Source: CAIQPV01 sp964480365 (GTDB taxonomy: Bacteria; Pseudomonadota; Gammaproteobacteria; Burkholderiales; Gallionellaceae). From it: a DNA stretch of 64,000 nucleotides. Position 1 is the first letter of the stretch. Each line of letters opens with the position of its first letter. Where the stretch lies: the NCBI GenBank assembly GCA_964480365.1, contig CAYZPM010000016.1, positions 13,823-77,822 of the forward strand, given 5' to 3'. Shown piece by piece: positions 34,182 through 43,165 of this stretch. A program made the translations under genes and the position numbers. The notes under the pieces are model-generated. The model ran no database searches, was not told the DNA's origin, and worked only from the letters and a program-made list of their open reading frames with translations.

Positions 34182-35720
34182 ATGAAAAAACTATTTGCTG
34201 TTTTCACGCTGCTGGCCATGTTGGGTGGATTAGTAGTCCCGGCATTTGCCGATGATGCAGCGGCTCCCGCCGCTGCGGCGGCTGCAACGGCGGCTCCCGC
34301 TTCTGCTGCCGCTCCTACAGCAGCAGCTCCTGCTGCGGCACCTGCCGCCGATGCCGCTGCCGCCACCCCTAAATGCGGTGACAAGGGCTTCGACTGCAAC
34401 AAGGGCGATGTCGCGTGGATGATGACTTCGACAGCGTTCGTGCTGCTGATGACTGTCCCCGGCTTGGCGCTGTTCTATTCCGGTATGGTGCGCAACAAGA
34501 ATGCACTGTCTACCGTGATGCAGAGCTTCGCGATTTTCTGCGTTGTCTCGGTACTCTGGGTAATCTTCGGTTACAGTGCGGCGTTCACGGCGGGGCATGA
34601 TGGTAATGTGCTTGCGCCCTTCATCGGATCGCTCGACAAGCTGTTCATGGCCGGAGACGATCCGACTACGGCGGTGGCTGCCACGTTCAGCAAAGGCCAG
34701 TACATTCCGGACTTTGTGTACTGCATGTTCCAGTTGACCTTTGCTGCGATTACCGTTGCGCTGATTTGCGGCGGTTTTGCTGAACGCTTCAAGTTCTCGG
34801 CGATGATCATCTTCAGCGTTCTGTGGTTTATCTTTGCCTACCTGCCGATTTCGCACATGGTCTGGTACTGGGATGGCCCCGATGCGTACACCTCCGCCAA
34901 GGCTGGCGATATTGCCAACAGCCACGCCGGTTTCATTTTCCAGAAAGGCGCGATTGACTTTGCCGGCGGTACCGTGGTGCACATCAACTCGGGTATCGCA
35001 GCTCTGGTTGCGGCACTGATGCTTGGTCCACGCAAGGGTTTCGGCAAGGTATCAATGGCACCTCATAGTTTGATGATGACTGCAATCGGTACGGGTCTGC
35101 TGTGGATGGGTTGGTTCGGTTTCAATGCTGGATCTGCGCTGGAAGCGACCGGTGCTGCCGGACTCGCCTTCTTCAACACGTTGTTTGGAACGGCTGTTGC
35201 CGGAGTTACCTGGACAATCGTTGAGTGGCTCGTCAAGGGCAAGCCCAGCCTGTTGGGTATCTGCTCAGGCATTGTTGCGGGCCTGGTGGCAATTACTCCG
35301 GCGGCAGGTTATGTCGGCGTGATGGGTGCGATGGTCGTCTGTGCTGTGGCTGCGGTAGTTTGCTTCTTCGCCGTGACCAAGGTCAAGGTATGGCTGAAGT
35401 ATGACGATGCTCTGGATACGTTCGGCGTGCACTGCGTTGGCGGTATCATCGGTTCTCTTGGCACCGGCATATTCGTCAATCCGGCACTCGGCGGCCAAGG
35501 CATCTATGATTATGTCGCCAACAAGGTTGGGGATTTTGATGCGATGGGTCAAATCATCTCGCAACTGTGGGACATCGGCATCACGCTGGCTTGGTCCGGT
35601 TTCGTTGCCTTCGTGATCCTGTTCATCCTGAAAAAGACGATCGGTATCCGTGTTAGCGAGGAAGCTGAAGAAGAAGGTCTGGATCTTGCAGACCACGGCG
35701 AACGCGCATACAACCACTAA
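34182..35720 (+). CDS. amtB: Ammonium transporter
   Basis: 512 residues, longer than the common 400-430. The extra length is an N-terminal signal peptide (MKKLFAVFTLLAMLGGLVVPAFA) followed by a low-complexity Ala/Pro segment to about residue 65. The transporter core then starts at GDVAWMMTSTAFVLLMTVPGLALFYSG. The conserved FAGGTVVHINSG and FGVHCVGGIIGSLGTG helices, with the twin pore histidines, are present. Forms trimers in the inner membrane. Confidence 0.96.
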   Translation: MKKLFAVFTLLAMLGGLVVPAFADDAAAPAAAAAATAAPASAAAPTAAAPAAAPAADAAAATPKCGDKGFDCNKGDVAWMMTSTAFVLLMTVPGLALFYSGMVRNKNALSTVMQSFAIFCVVSVLWVIFGYSAAFTAGHDGNVLAPFIGSLDKLFMAGDDPTTAVAATFSKGQYIPDFVYCMFQLTFAAITVALICGGFAERFKFSAMIIFSVLWFIFAYLPISHMVWYWDGPDAYTSAKAGDIANSHAGFIFQKGAIDFAGGTVVHINSGIAALVAALMLGPRKGFGKVSMAPHSLMMTAIGTGLLWMGWFGFNAGSALEATGAAGLAFFNTLFGTAVAGVTWTIVEWLVKGKPSLLGICSGIVAGLVAITPAAGYVGVMGAMVVCAVAAVVCFFAVTKVKVWLKYDDALDTFGVHCVGGIIGSLGTGIFVNPALGGQGIYDYVANKVGDFDAMGQIISQLWDIGITLAWSGFVAFVILFILKKTIGIRVSEEAEEEGLDLADHGERAYNH

Positions 35721-35810
35721 AGTCTGATGGAACTACTAGCCATCTCACTAAGCTGCACAACACGCAGCAAGTGATTGGTTATACTCCCTGAAGTTCTCTT
35801 ACTTCAGTTC

Positions 35811-35838
35811 AAAGGGCGCCGCAAGGCGCCCTTTTTTT
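35811..35838 (+). terminator. Terminator of the glnK-amtB operon
   Basis: AAGGGCGCC-GCAA-GGCGCCCTT followed by a run of seven Ts forms a nearly perfect stem-loop about 90 bases past the amtB stop. It separates the nitrogen operon from the helicase gene. Confidence 0.93.
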
Positions 35839-35934
35839 ATTCCCTTGGATTCGCTACGTCTCTTAGCGACAACATTGGCAAGATCAATTCAAAACCTCCA
35901 AGTACCACAACACTCCAGTATAATGCCGAAACTT

Positions 35935-37299
35935 ATGGAACAATCCGCAACAGCCAAACTCACATTCTCATCCTTGAACCTCGACCCGCAGATTCTGCGT
36001 GCCGTCGAAGAAGAGGGTTATACCGAGCCTACACCTATTCAGGTTCAGGCCATTCCTCACGTTCTGGCGAGCCGCGACCTGATGGCGATGGCGCAGACCG
36101 GCACCGGTAAAACGGCGGCGTTTACGCTACCGCTGTTGCAGCGCTTGTTGCCGCATGCCAACAGCAGTGTATCGCCGGCGCGCCACCCGATACGTGCGCT
36201 AATCCTTGCGCCGACGCGGGAACTGGCAATACAGGTTGAGGAAAGTGTAAAGACCTATTCAAAACATGTGATGTTGCGCTCTACCGTGGTGTTCGGCGGC
36301 GTCGACATCAGGACACAAAAGGCCGACTTGATGAAAGGAGTGGAAATTCTGGTGGCGACACCGGGACGCTTGCTGGATCACGTAGAAAGTAAGAATCTGA
36401 TGCTCAACCAGGTGCAAGTGCTGATTCTGGATGAAGCGGATCGCATGCTGGACATGGGCTTCATGCCTGACCTTAAGCGCATCCTCATGCTGCTGCCCAA
36501 ACAGCGCCAGACGCTGTTGTTCTCAGCCACCTTCTCCGACGACATCAAGAAGCTTGCACAGGATTTCCTCGTCAATCCCGTCACCGTCGAGGCGGAACGC
36601 CGCAACACGGCGGCGGAAAACGTCAAACAATCGGTTCTCCTGGTGGATCATGACAATAAATTCAACGTGCTGGCCGACCAGATTCGCTCGCGTGGCGTCA
36701 AGCAGGTGCTAGTGTTCACCCGCACCAAGCTAACTGCCGCACACGTTGCAAAAATGCTGGAACGCGACGGCATCCCCTCCGATGCCATCCACGGCGACAA
36801 GACCCAGCAGGAGCGTATCAAGGCGCTGGATGCCTTCAAGGAAGGCAAGATTACCGCACTGGTAGCAACCGACGTTGCCGCACGCGGACTGGACATCGAC
36901 CAGTTGCCGCTGGTAGTCAATTACGAACTGCCGCCCAACGCCGAAGACTACGTGCACCGCATCGGACGTACCGGTCGCGCGGGCGCAAGCGGCGAAGCCC
37001 TGTCACTGGTTGATGATAAGGAAGAACGGCTGCTCAAGGACATCGAAAGATTGCTCAAGCGCGAGTTCCCGCGCGAGCGGGCGGTCGTTGCACCAATCGC
37101 GCACGCAGCTTCCAGCCACCGGGCAGCCCGGTATTCCACCCCAACACACGGCAAAAAAACTACGCCGGAAGAAGACTGGTTCATGAAGCCTTACGAACCG
37201 TCCTTGGTCACCCCAAAAGTCGAAGAACAAACTTCCGTTCGCGAAGACAAACCCAAAAAACAAGTCGCCGCATTGTTCAGACGGTCGGTTGAGTCCTGA
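35935..37299 (+). CDS. rhlE: DEAD-box RNA helicase, RhlE-like
   Basis: 454 residues from ATG 35935; ATG 35923 is equally possible. Motifs in order: Q motif YTEPTPIQ, motif I AQTGTGKT, LAPTRELAIQ, VATPGRL, DEAD in VLILDEADRMLDMGF, SAT in LLFSATF, then ARGLDIDQLP and HRIGRTGRAG. The C-terminal tail is basic, as in RhlE. A TATAAT at 35919-35924 sits so close to the start that, if used, the mRNA would be almost leaderless. Confidence 0.95.
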   Translation: MEQSATAKLTFSSLNLDPQILRAVEEEGYTEPTPIQVQAIPHVLASRDLMAMAQTGTGKTAAFTLPLLQRLLPHANSSVSPARHPIRALILAPTRELAIQVEESVKTYSKHVMLRSTVVFGGVDIRTQKADLMKGVEILVATPGRLLDHVESKNLMLNQVQVLILDEADRMLDMGFMPDLKRILMLLPKQRQTLLFSATFSDDIKKLAQDFLVNPVTVEAERRNTAAENVKQSVLLVDHDNKFNVLADQIRSRGVKQVLVFTRTKLTAAHVAKMLERDGIPSDAIHGDKTQQERIKALDAFKEGKITALVATDVAARGLDIDQLPLVVNYELPPNAEDYVHRIGRTGRAGASGEALSLVDDKEERLLKDIERLLKREFPRERAVVAPIAHAASSHRAARYSTPTHGKKTTPEEDWFMKPYEPSLVTPKVEEQTSVREDKPKKQVAALFRRSVES

Positions 37300-37346
37300 A
37301 CTCAAGCCAAACCGTTAGTTCATCAGGATAGATCGTTTCCCCGAAA

Positions 37347-38198
37347 TTACCTGAACACTATCGTCTTGTTCCCGCACACCAGCACGCGGTCTTCCACGTG
37401 GTAGCGCAGGCCGCGCGCCAGCACATTTTTTTCGATGTCGCGCCCGTAGCGCACCATGTCGTCCACGCTGTCGCCGTGGTCTATACGCACCGTGTCTTGT
37501 TCGATGATAGGCCCGGCATCCAGATCTGCGGTAACGTAATGGCAGGTCGCGCCGATCAGCTTCACGCCACGTTGATAAGCCTGGTGATAGGGCTTTGCCC
37601 CGGCGAATGATGGCAGGAAGCTATGATGGATGTTGATGATGCGCCCCAAGTAACGCTCGCATAGATACGGTGGCATAATCTGCATGAAGCGCGCCAGCAC
37701 CAGCGTGTCGCCCTGATGCTGTGAGAATAGCGCGGCAATTTTTTCAAATGCTGCGGCTTTGTCTGCAAAGTCCAAATGATGGAACGGAATACCGTGCCAC
37801 TCGACAAAGTCGCGCAGGTCATCGTGGTTAGAAATCACGCAAGGAATATCTACTTGCAACTCCCCGCTACGCCAGCGGTGCAGCAAATCGTTGAGGCAAT
37901 GATCCTGCTTGCTCACCAGGATAACAATTCGCTTCTTCCGCGCCGAATCGCTGATGCGCCACTCCATTTTGAACTCATCCGCCAAACCGGAAAACTGAGT
38001 GTGAAATTCGACCAAGTCGAAAGGCAGCGAATCGGCCAAAATTTCCTGGCGCATGAAAAAGCGCTGCGTCTCCAGATCGGTGTGATAACTCGCTTCGACA
38101 ATCCAACCCTTGTAACGGGCGATTAAGCCGCTCACAGCGGCGATGATGCCGGAGCGATCCGGGCAGGAGATGGTCAGGGTATAGCGGCGGGTGGTCAT
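37347..38198 (-). CDS. purU: Formyltetrahydrofolate deformylase
   Basis: 283 residues from ATG 38198 (MTTRRYTLTISCPDRSGIIAAV); the 77-codon upstream extension is non-coding and overlaps murI. An N-terminal ACT domain (residues 5-80) precedes a formyltransferase-like hydrolase domain with NIHHSFLPSFAGAKPYHQAYQRGVKLIGATCHYVT and the catalytic Asp in DLDAGPII. It releases formate from 10-formyl-THF to balance C1 units. Confidence 0.96.
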   Translation of the reverse strand: MTTRRYTLTISCPDRSGIIAAVSGLIARYKGWIVEASYHTDLETQRFFMRQEILADSLPFDLVEFHTQFSGLADEFKMEWRISDSARKKRIVILVSKQDHCLNDLLHRWRSGELQVDIPCVISNHDDLRDFVEWHGIPFHHLDFADKAAAFEKIAALFSQHQGDTLVLARFMQIMPPYLCERYLGRIINIHHSFLPSFAGAKPYHQAYQRGVKLIGATCHYVTADLDAGPIIEQDTVRIDHGDSVDDMVRYGRDIEKNVLARGLRYHVEDRVLVCGNKTIVFR

Positions 38199-38247
38199 GC
38201 TATGCGTCCTAAAATGTGTTACCCGGATTCTAACGGATAACGCTTTG

Positions 38248-39045
38248 CTACAGGAATTCGTATGGCAACTGCCGTGCAATAACTCTCTCACCCCACAAAA
38301 TCGATATGATGCGCGAAGCTTGCGCGGCATCGCCACTACTCCAAAATTGCACGTCCGCAATTGTGCCGGGTGGGCGTACCGGCAATTCGGTCTGGATGCG
38401 TCTATGGAGTTGCCTCGCCACCGCCGCACCGGTATCCACCAGCACGATTTCCGGCCCGACTACTTGGGCAATGAGCGAAATGAGGAAGGGATAATGGGTG
38501 CAGCCAAGGATCAGCGTATCCGCCCCGCATGCCAGTAACGGCGCAGTGTAACGCACTATCAATTCGCGTGTCTGTGTACTGGTAAGGTCGCCCTGCTCGA
38601 CTTGCTCAACCAAGCCGGGGCAGCCTTGGGTGACGATTTCCACTTCTCCGGAATAGCGTTCCAGAAGTGCAGCAAAACGCGCGCTTTCCAAAGTGCCCAC
38701 CGTCGCCAGCACGCTGATCACGCCGCTCTTGGTGGCCGAGACGGCGGGTTTGACAGCAGGTTCCATTGCCACGATGGGAATGTCGAAACGCCTGCGCAAC
38801 GTCGCGGCGGCGACCGCCGTTGCAGTATTGCAGGCGATGACGATGGCATCGGCGCCCTGGTCAATCAGGAAATGGGTGAGAGAAAGTGAACGTTGTTCAA
38901 TATAGGAGGCAGGTTTGTCGCCGTAAGGCACATGACCAGAGTCGGCGACGTAGATCAGGCGTTCATTGGGCAACGCTTGGCGGATGTGGTGCAGCACCGA
39001 GAGTCCGCCTACGCCGGAATCGAATATTCCGATTGCACCAGTCAT
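38248..39045 (-). CDS. murI: Glutamate racemase
   Basis: 265 residues from ATG 39045 (a TTG two codons upstream is possible), behind GAGAGG. It provides D-glutamate for peptidoglycan. The two catalytic cysteine motifs are present: AIVIACNTATA and LILGCTHYPF. The N-terminal GIFDSGVGGLSVL is typical. Confidence 0.96.
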   Translation of the reverse strand: MTGAIGIFDSGVGGLSVLHHIRQALPNERLIYVADSGHVPYGDKPASYIEQRSLSLTHFLIDQGADAIVIACNTATAVAAATLRRRFDIPIVAMEPAVKPAVSATKSGVISVLATVGTLESARFAALLERYSGEVEIVTQGCPGLVEQVEQGDLTSTQTRELIVRYTAPLLACGADTLILGCTHYPFLISLIAQVVGPEIVLVDTGAAVARQLHRRIQTELPVRPPGTIADVQFWSSGDAAQASRIISILWGERVIARQLPYEFL

Positions 39046-39068
39046 GCCCAATGCCTCTCGCTTTTTCG

Positions 39069-40667
39069 TTAAACTACCGTGCCCTGACTACGCAGATACT
39101 CTTCATACGTGCCGTGGTAATCGGAAACACCCTTGGCAGTGATTTCGATGATGCGCGTGGCCAGCGACGAAACAAATTCACGGTCGTGGCTGACGAATAC
39201 CAGCGTGCCTTTGTACAGATCAAGCGCAGTGTTGAGCGACTCGATCGCTTCCATGTCCATGTGGTTTGTCGGCTCGTCCATCAGCAGCACGTTGGGCTTT
39301 TGCAGCATCAATTTGCCGAACAGCATGCGCCCCTTCTCGCCGCCGGACAGCACTTTCACTTTTTTCTTCACGTCGTCGCCGGAGAACAGCAAACGCCCCA
39401 GCGTGCCACGCACCACTTGATCATCGTCGGAAGGACCGCGCCAGTCAGTCATCCAGTCCATCATGGAAATATCGTCGGCAAACTCGGTGGTATGGTCTTG
39501 CGCGTAGTAACCGAGCTTGGCCTTGTCTGCCCACTTGATGGTACCGGTGTCAGCTTGCAGATCGCCCGCGAGACAGCGCAGCAGCGTGGTCTTGCCGATG
39601 CCGTTTGGCCCAATGATGGCAACCCGCTCGCCCGCATCGATGCGGAAATTCACATTGGAAAACAGCACCCGGTCGAAGCCCTTGGTCATGTGTTGCACTT
39701 CCACCGCGACGCGATGCAGTTTTTCGCGTTCGTCATATTCAAAGCGTATAAACGGATACTGGCGGCTGGAAGGTTTGATATCTTCGATCTTGATCTTGTC
39801 GATCTGGCGCGCGCGCGATGTGGCCTGCTTGGCCTTGGACGCATTGGCCGAGAAACGCGCCACGAAAGCCTTCAGTTCGGCGACCTTTTCCTTGGCTTTG
39901 GCGTTGTCCGATGATTGCTGCTCGCGCGCCTGCGTCGAGGCCAACATGTAATCGTTGTAGTTGCCCGGATAAACCATGATCCTGCCGTAATCCAGATCGG
40001 CCATGTGAGTACACACGCTGTTCAGGAAGTGGCGGTCATGCGAGATGATGACCATGGTGCTGGTGCGCGCGTTGAGTATATCTTCCAGCCAGCGTATGGA
40101 ATTGATGTCGAGGTTGTTGGTTGGCTCGTCCAGCAACAAAATTTCCGGGTCGGAAAACAATGCCTGTGCCAGCAGCACGCGCAGCTTGAAGCCGGGTGCG
40201 ACTTCGCGCATCGGGCCATTCTGCAACGTTTGCGCAATTCCCAAACCGTTCAACAGTTCCCCTGCGCGAGCCTCCGCCGTGTAGCCGTCGAATTCGGCGA
40301 ACTTCGCCTCCAGATTGGCGGCGTGCATGTAGTCTTCTTCCGAGGCATCCGGGTTGGCATAAATCGCATCGCGTTCCGCCATCACCTCCCACATCTCGGC
40401 GTGCCCCATCATCACCACATCCAGCACACGGGTGTCCTCATATGCAAATTGATCCTGGCGCAACTTGCCGAGCCGTTCACCCTTGTCCAGCATGACATTG
40501 CCGGAGGATTGATCCAGATCGCCGCCGAGAATTTTCATAAACGTGGATTTGCCACAACCGTTCGCGCCGATGAGGCCGTAACGGTTGCCGTCGCCGAATT
40601 TAACGGAAACATTTTCAAACAGGGGCTTCGCCCCGAATTGCATGGTGATATTTGCGGTAGATAACAT
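39069..40667 (-). CDS. ybiT: ABC-F family ATPase, YbiT-like
   Basis: 532 residues from ATG 40667 (MLSTANITMQFGAKPLFENV). It has two ABC cassettes in one chain: Walker A GANGCGKST and GPNGIGKTT, Walker B ILLLDEPTNNLD and VLLMDEPTNHMD, with the linker rich in charged residues. No membrane domain. ABC-F proteins act on ribosomes. The length and sequence fit the YbiT group better than EttA or Uup. Confidence 0.92.
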   Translation of the reverse strand: MLSTANITMQFGAKPLFENVSVKFGDGNRYGLIGANGCGKSTFMKILGGDLDQSSGNVMLDKGERLGKLRQDQFAYEDTRVLDVVMMGHAEMWEVMAERDAIYANPDASEEDYMHAANLEAKFAEFDGYTAEARAGELLNGLGIAQTLQNGPMREVAPGFKLRVLLAQALFSDPEILLLDEPTNNLDINSIRWLEDILNARTSTMVIISHDRHFLNSVCTHMADLDYGRIMVYPGNYNDYMLASTQAREQQSSDNAKAKEKVAELKAFVARFSANASKAKQATSRARQIDKIKIEDIKPSSRQYPFIRFEYDEREKLHRVAVEVQHMTKGFDRVLFSNVNFRIDAGERVAIIGPNGIGKTTLLRCLAGDLQADTGTIKWADKAKLGYYAQDHTTEFADDISMMDWMTDWRGPSDDDQVVRGTLGRLLFSGDDVKKKVKVLSGGEKGRMLFGKLMLQKPNVLLMDEPTNHMDMEAIESLNTALDLYKGTLVFVSHDREFVSSLATRIIEITAKGVSDYHGTYEEYLRSQGTVV

Positions 40668-40849
40668 GGTGTGCCTTGCGCACATCGCCAATCCCTTGCT
40701 ATGGTTTGGCAATGTCCGAAAAAATTTAAGGCGCGCATTCTACCACTTGAACCCACATAAGGCGGAAACCATAGAATGGTTTGCATCCGAACCGTGGCTT
40801 TTCAGCTAGAATGTGCCGAGTTAATTTATTTGCAAGGCTTTAAAGCATT

Positions 40850-42121
40850 ATGGTTCCCCATCTCGCTACCGCCCTGAAAGGCCCGCTGCTCGACCTTGAG
40901 CACCGCATCCTCAAAGCGCAGCCCATCATCGAACACTGGTTCCGCGCGCAGTGGCAGGAGCACACCATTCCGTTTTACACCTCGGTGGATTTGCGCAATG
41001 CCGGTTTCAAACTGGCTCCGGTGGATACCAATCTGTTTCCCGGCGGCTTCAATAATCTCAATCCGGCCTTCCTGCCACTGTGCGTGCAGGCCGCACAAAG
41101 CGCCATCGAAAAAATCTGCCCGGCTGCGCGCGGGGTATTGCTGGTTCCGGAAAATCACACGCGCAACCAGTTTTACCTGCAAAACGTTGCGCAACTGGTC
41201 ACCATCCTCAAGCAGGCCGGGATGCGCGTGCGCGTCGGCAGTCTGCTGCCGGAGATCACCGAGCCTACTCAATTACAATTGCCCAGTGGCGGCACGCTCA
41301 CGCTTGAGCCAATGCAGCGCAGAGGCCACCGCCTCACCCTTGATGATTTCGATCCCTGCGTGGTGCTGCTCAACAACGACCTATCCGCCGGGGTGCCGGA
41401 CATCTTGCAGGATCTGGAACAGTCCGTACTGCCGCCGCTGGTCGCGGGCTGGACTACGCGAAGCAAATCCCACCATTTCGCCGCCTACGACCGCATCGCC
41501 GACGAATTTGCCGCGCTGCTCAACATTGACCCGTGGCTGATCAACCCCTACTTCGCCACTTGCGGCAAGGTGGATTTTCAGAATCGCACCGGCGAGGAAT
41601 GCCTCGCTGCGCAGGTGGACACCATCCTGCAAAAAATACGCATTAAGTATGCCGACTATGGCGTAAAAGAAGAACCTTTCGTCATCGTCAAAGCCGATGC
41701 GGGAACATACGGCATGGGCATCATGACGGTGAAGGATGCCAGCGAAGTGCAGCAACTCAACCGCAAACAACGCAACAAGATGGCTGTAGTAAAGGATGGC
41801 TTGCAGGTGCACGATGTGCTGGTGCAGGAAGGCGTCTACACCTTTGAGCACATCAACGACGCCGTGGCTGAGCCGGTGGTGTACATGATGGACCACTTCG
41901 TAGTCGGCGGCTTCTATCGTGTGCATACCGGACGCGGAGTGGACGAAAATCTCAACGCACCCGGTATGCATTTCGAGCCGCTCGCGTTTGAGACCTGTTG
42001 CACGCTGCCCAATCCCGACTGCGCCCCGGACGATACGCCCAACCGCTTCTATGCTTACGGCGTGGTGGCAAGGCTGGCAATGCTGGCGGCGGCGGTGGAG
42101 CTGGAGGAAATGGATGAGTAA
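40850..42121 (+). CDS. gshA: Glutamate-cysteine ligase (proteobacterial GshA type)
   Basis: 423 residues. This is the TIGR02049-type ligase found in many beta- and gammaproteobacteria and unrelated in sequence to the E. coli enzyme. Landmarks: FYTSVDLRNAGFKLAPVDTNLFPGGFNNL, the ENHTRNQFYLQN block, KADAGTYGMGIMTV and the HFVVGGFYRVHTGRG segment. It makes gamma-glutamylcysteine, the first glutathione step. The partner gshB, usual next to it, is not in the window; instead an unrelated gene overlaps its last 8 bases. Confidence 0.94.
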   Translation: MVPHLATALKGPLLDLEHRILKAQPIIEHWFRAQWQEHTIPFYTSVDLRNAGFKLAPVDTNLFPGGFNNLNPAFLPLCVQAAQSAIEKICPAARGVLLVPENHTRNQFYLQNVAQLVTILKQAGMRVRVGSLLPEITEPTQLQLPSGGTLTLEPMQRRGHRLTLDDFDPCVVLLNNDLSAGVPDILQDLEQSVLPPLVAGWTTRSKSHHFAAYDRIADEFAALLNIDPWLINPYFATCGKVDFQNRTGEECLAAQVDTILQKIRIKYADYGVKEEPFVIVKADAGTYGMGIMTVKDASEVQQLNRKQRNKMAVVKDGLQVHDVLVQEGVYTFEHINDAVAEPVVYMMDHFVVGGFYRVHTGRGVDENLNAPGMHFEPLAFETCCTLPNPDCAPDDTPNRFYAYGVVARLAMLAAAVELEEMDE

Positions 42122-43049
42122 GTGCCCAATCTGTGGAAGCGGAGACGAAGACAAAAGCGTACTTTATGAATGGAACAAAATAAATTGCCCGCGTTGCGGA
42201 GAGTTTAGAATTAATGTTGATGCTATCGAAATGCTCAGTGCTAAATTAAAGGGGGCAGAAAGGAAAGTTGCGAATGCCAGTGGGTGGGTTCGAGAACATC
42301 AAAATGAACCGATTGATTTGAATGTCGTTGAGCGACTCCTTAACCTGCCAACACCTAGCGTAACTGAAAAAGGCCTTAGATTACTTAACTATTTGGAAAA
42401 AAACACTTCTTTTCTGGGGCAGAAATTAAAAAGCGAAGAATGCTTTCTTGCTATCGCATCGGTTATAAACCGCGAAGAACTTAACTACATATTCGACTAC
42501 CTAAAAGCAAACAATTATATCGAGTTTCATAAAGGTGGTTTATTTGGGGCGGACAATATTTACGTAACCCATGCGGGTTTTGCGTATTTAGACAAAATTA
42601 AATATTCAAACGCTGATAGTCAGATCGGCTTCTGTGCCATGTGGTTTGATGATAGTGTTAGTCACTTATGGGACAAAGCCATTGAGCCTTCCATTAGTAG
42701 TGCCGGTTATCAACCGCTCAGAATAGACAAGAAAGAACACGTAAATCGCATTGACGATGAAATCTTTGCGGACATCCGCCGTAGCCGTTTTGTGGTTACT
42801 GATTTCACTCACGGAGAGAAAGGGGTGCGTGGCGGAGTGTATTTTGAGGCAGGGTTCGCGCAAGGATTAGGGTTGCCTGTTATCTGGACATGCCGCAAAG
42901 ACATGCTCTCGGAAGATAAGCTGCACTTCGATATTCGCCAATACAATTTTCTTGAATGGACAGACGAAAACCTCGGCGACCTTAAGGATCGTCTACAAAA
43001 GCGTATCGAGGCCATTCTTGGGCGAGGTACGTGGAAGCCAAGTACATGA
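42114..43049 (+). CDS. Zinc-ribbon protein with nucleoside deoxyribosyltransferase/TIR-like domain
   Basis: 311 residues from ATG 42114, which overlaps the gshA stop by 8 bases. The N terminus is a zinc ribbon: cysteines 4, 7, 25 and 28 (CPIC and CPRC). A middle helical part (about 45-175) resembles a winged-helix linker. The C-terminal third has the NDT-like fold: FADIRRSRFVVTDFTHGEKGVRGGVYFEAGFAQGLG, where the glutamate in YFEAGFA would be the catalytic residue. Relatives cut glycosidic bonds of nucleosides or NAD and recur in prophages and defence loci. AT-rich codons (many AAA, TTA, AAT) contrast with gshA and apbE, so transfer is likely. Confidence 0.75.
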   Translation: MSKCPICGSGDEDKSVLYEWNKINCPRCGEFRINVDAIEMLSAKLKGAERKVANASGWVREHQNEPIDLNVVERLLNLPTPSVTEKGLRLLNYLEKNTSFLGQKLKSEECFLAIASVINREELNYIFDYLKANNYIEFHKGGLFGADNIYVTHAGFAYLDKIKYSNADSQIGFCAMWFDDSVSHLWDKAIEPSISSAGYQPLRIDKKEHVNRIDDEIFADIRRSRFVVTDFTHGEKGVRGGVYFEAGFAQGLGLPVIWTCRKDMLSEDKLHFDIRQYNFLEWTDENLGDLKDRLQKRIEAILGRGTWKPST

Positions 43050-43066
43050 TGGGAAACGTTCATAGT

Positions 43067-43154
43067 CCGTCATTCCCGCGCAGGCGGGAATCCAGCGGGT
43101 TAATAAAAAATGCATTTTTAAATGTCTGGATTCCCGCCTTCGCGGGAATGACGG
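43067..43154. repeat. Palindromic SFPRRRES-type dispersed repeat
   Basis: Two 29-base arms (43067-43095 and 43126-43154) are inverted copies with one mismatch. The arms contain CCGTCATTCCCGCG and GGCGGGAATCCAG. Read through in frame the element gives PSFPRRRESS and WIPAFAGMT, peptides that appear as spurious N termini in many genomes. It is a mobile or REP-like element inserted between the deoxyribosyltransferase-like gene and apbE. Confidence 0.9.
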
Positions 43155-43165
43155 TTTATTGGGGG

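Noticed and set aside
43031..43165. Upstream extension of apbE to 43031
   Set aside because: The extension reads through the palindromic repeat and would place a lipoprotein signal 50 residues inside the protein.
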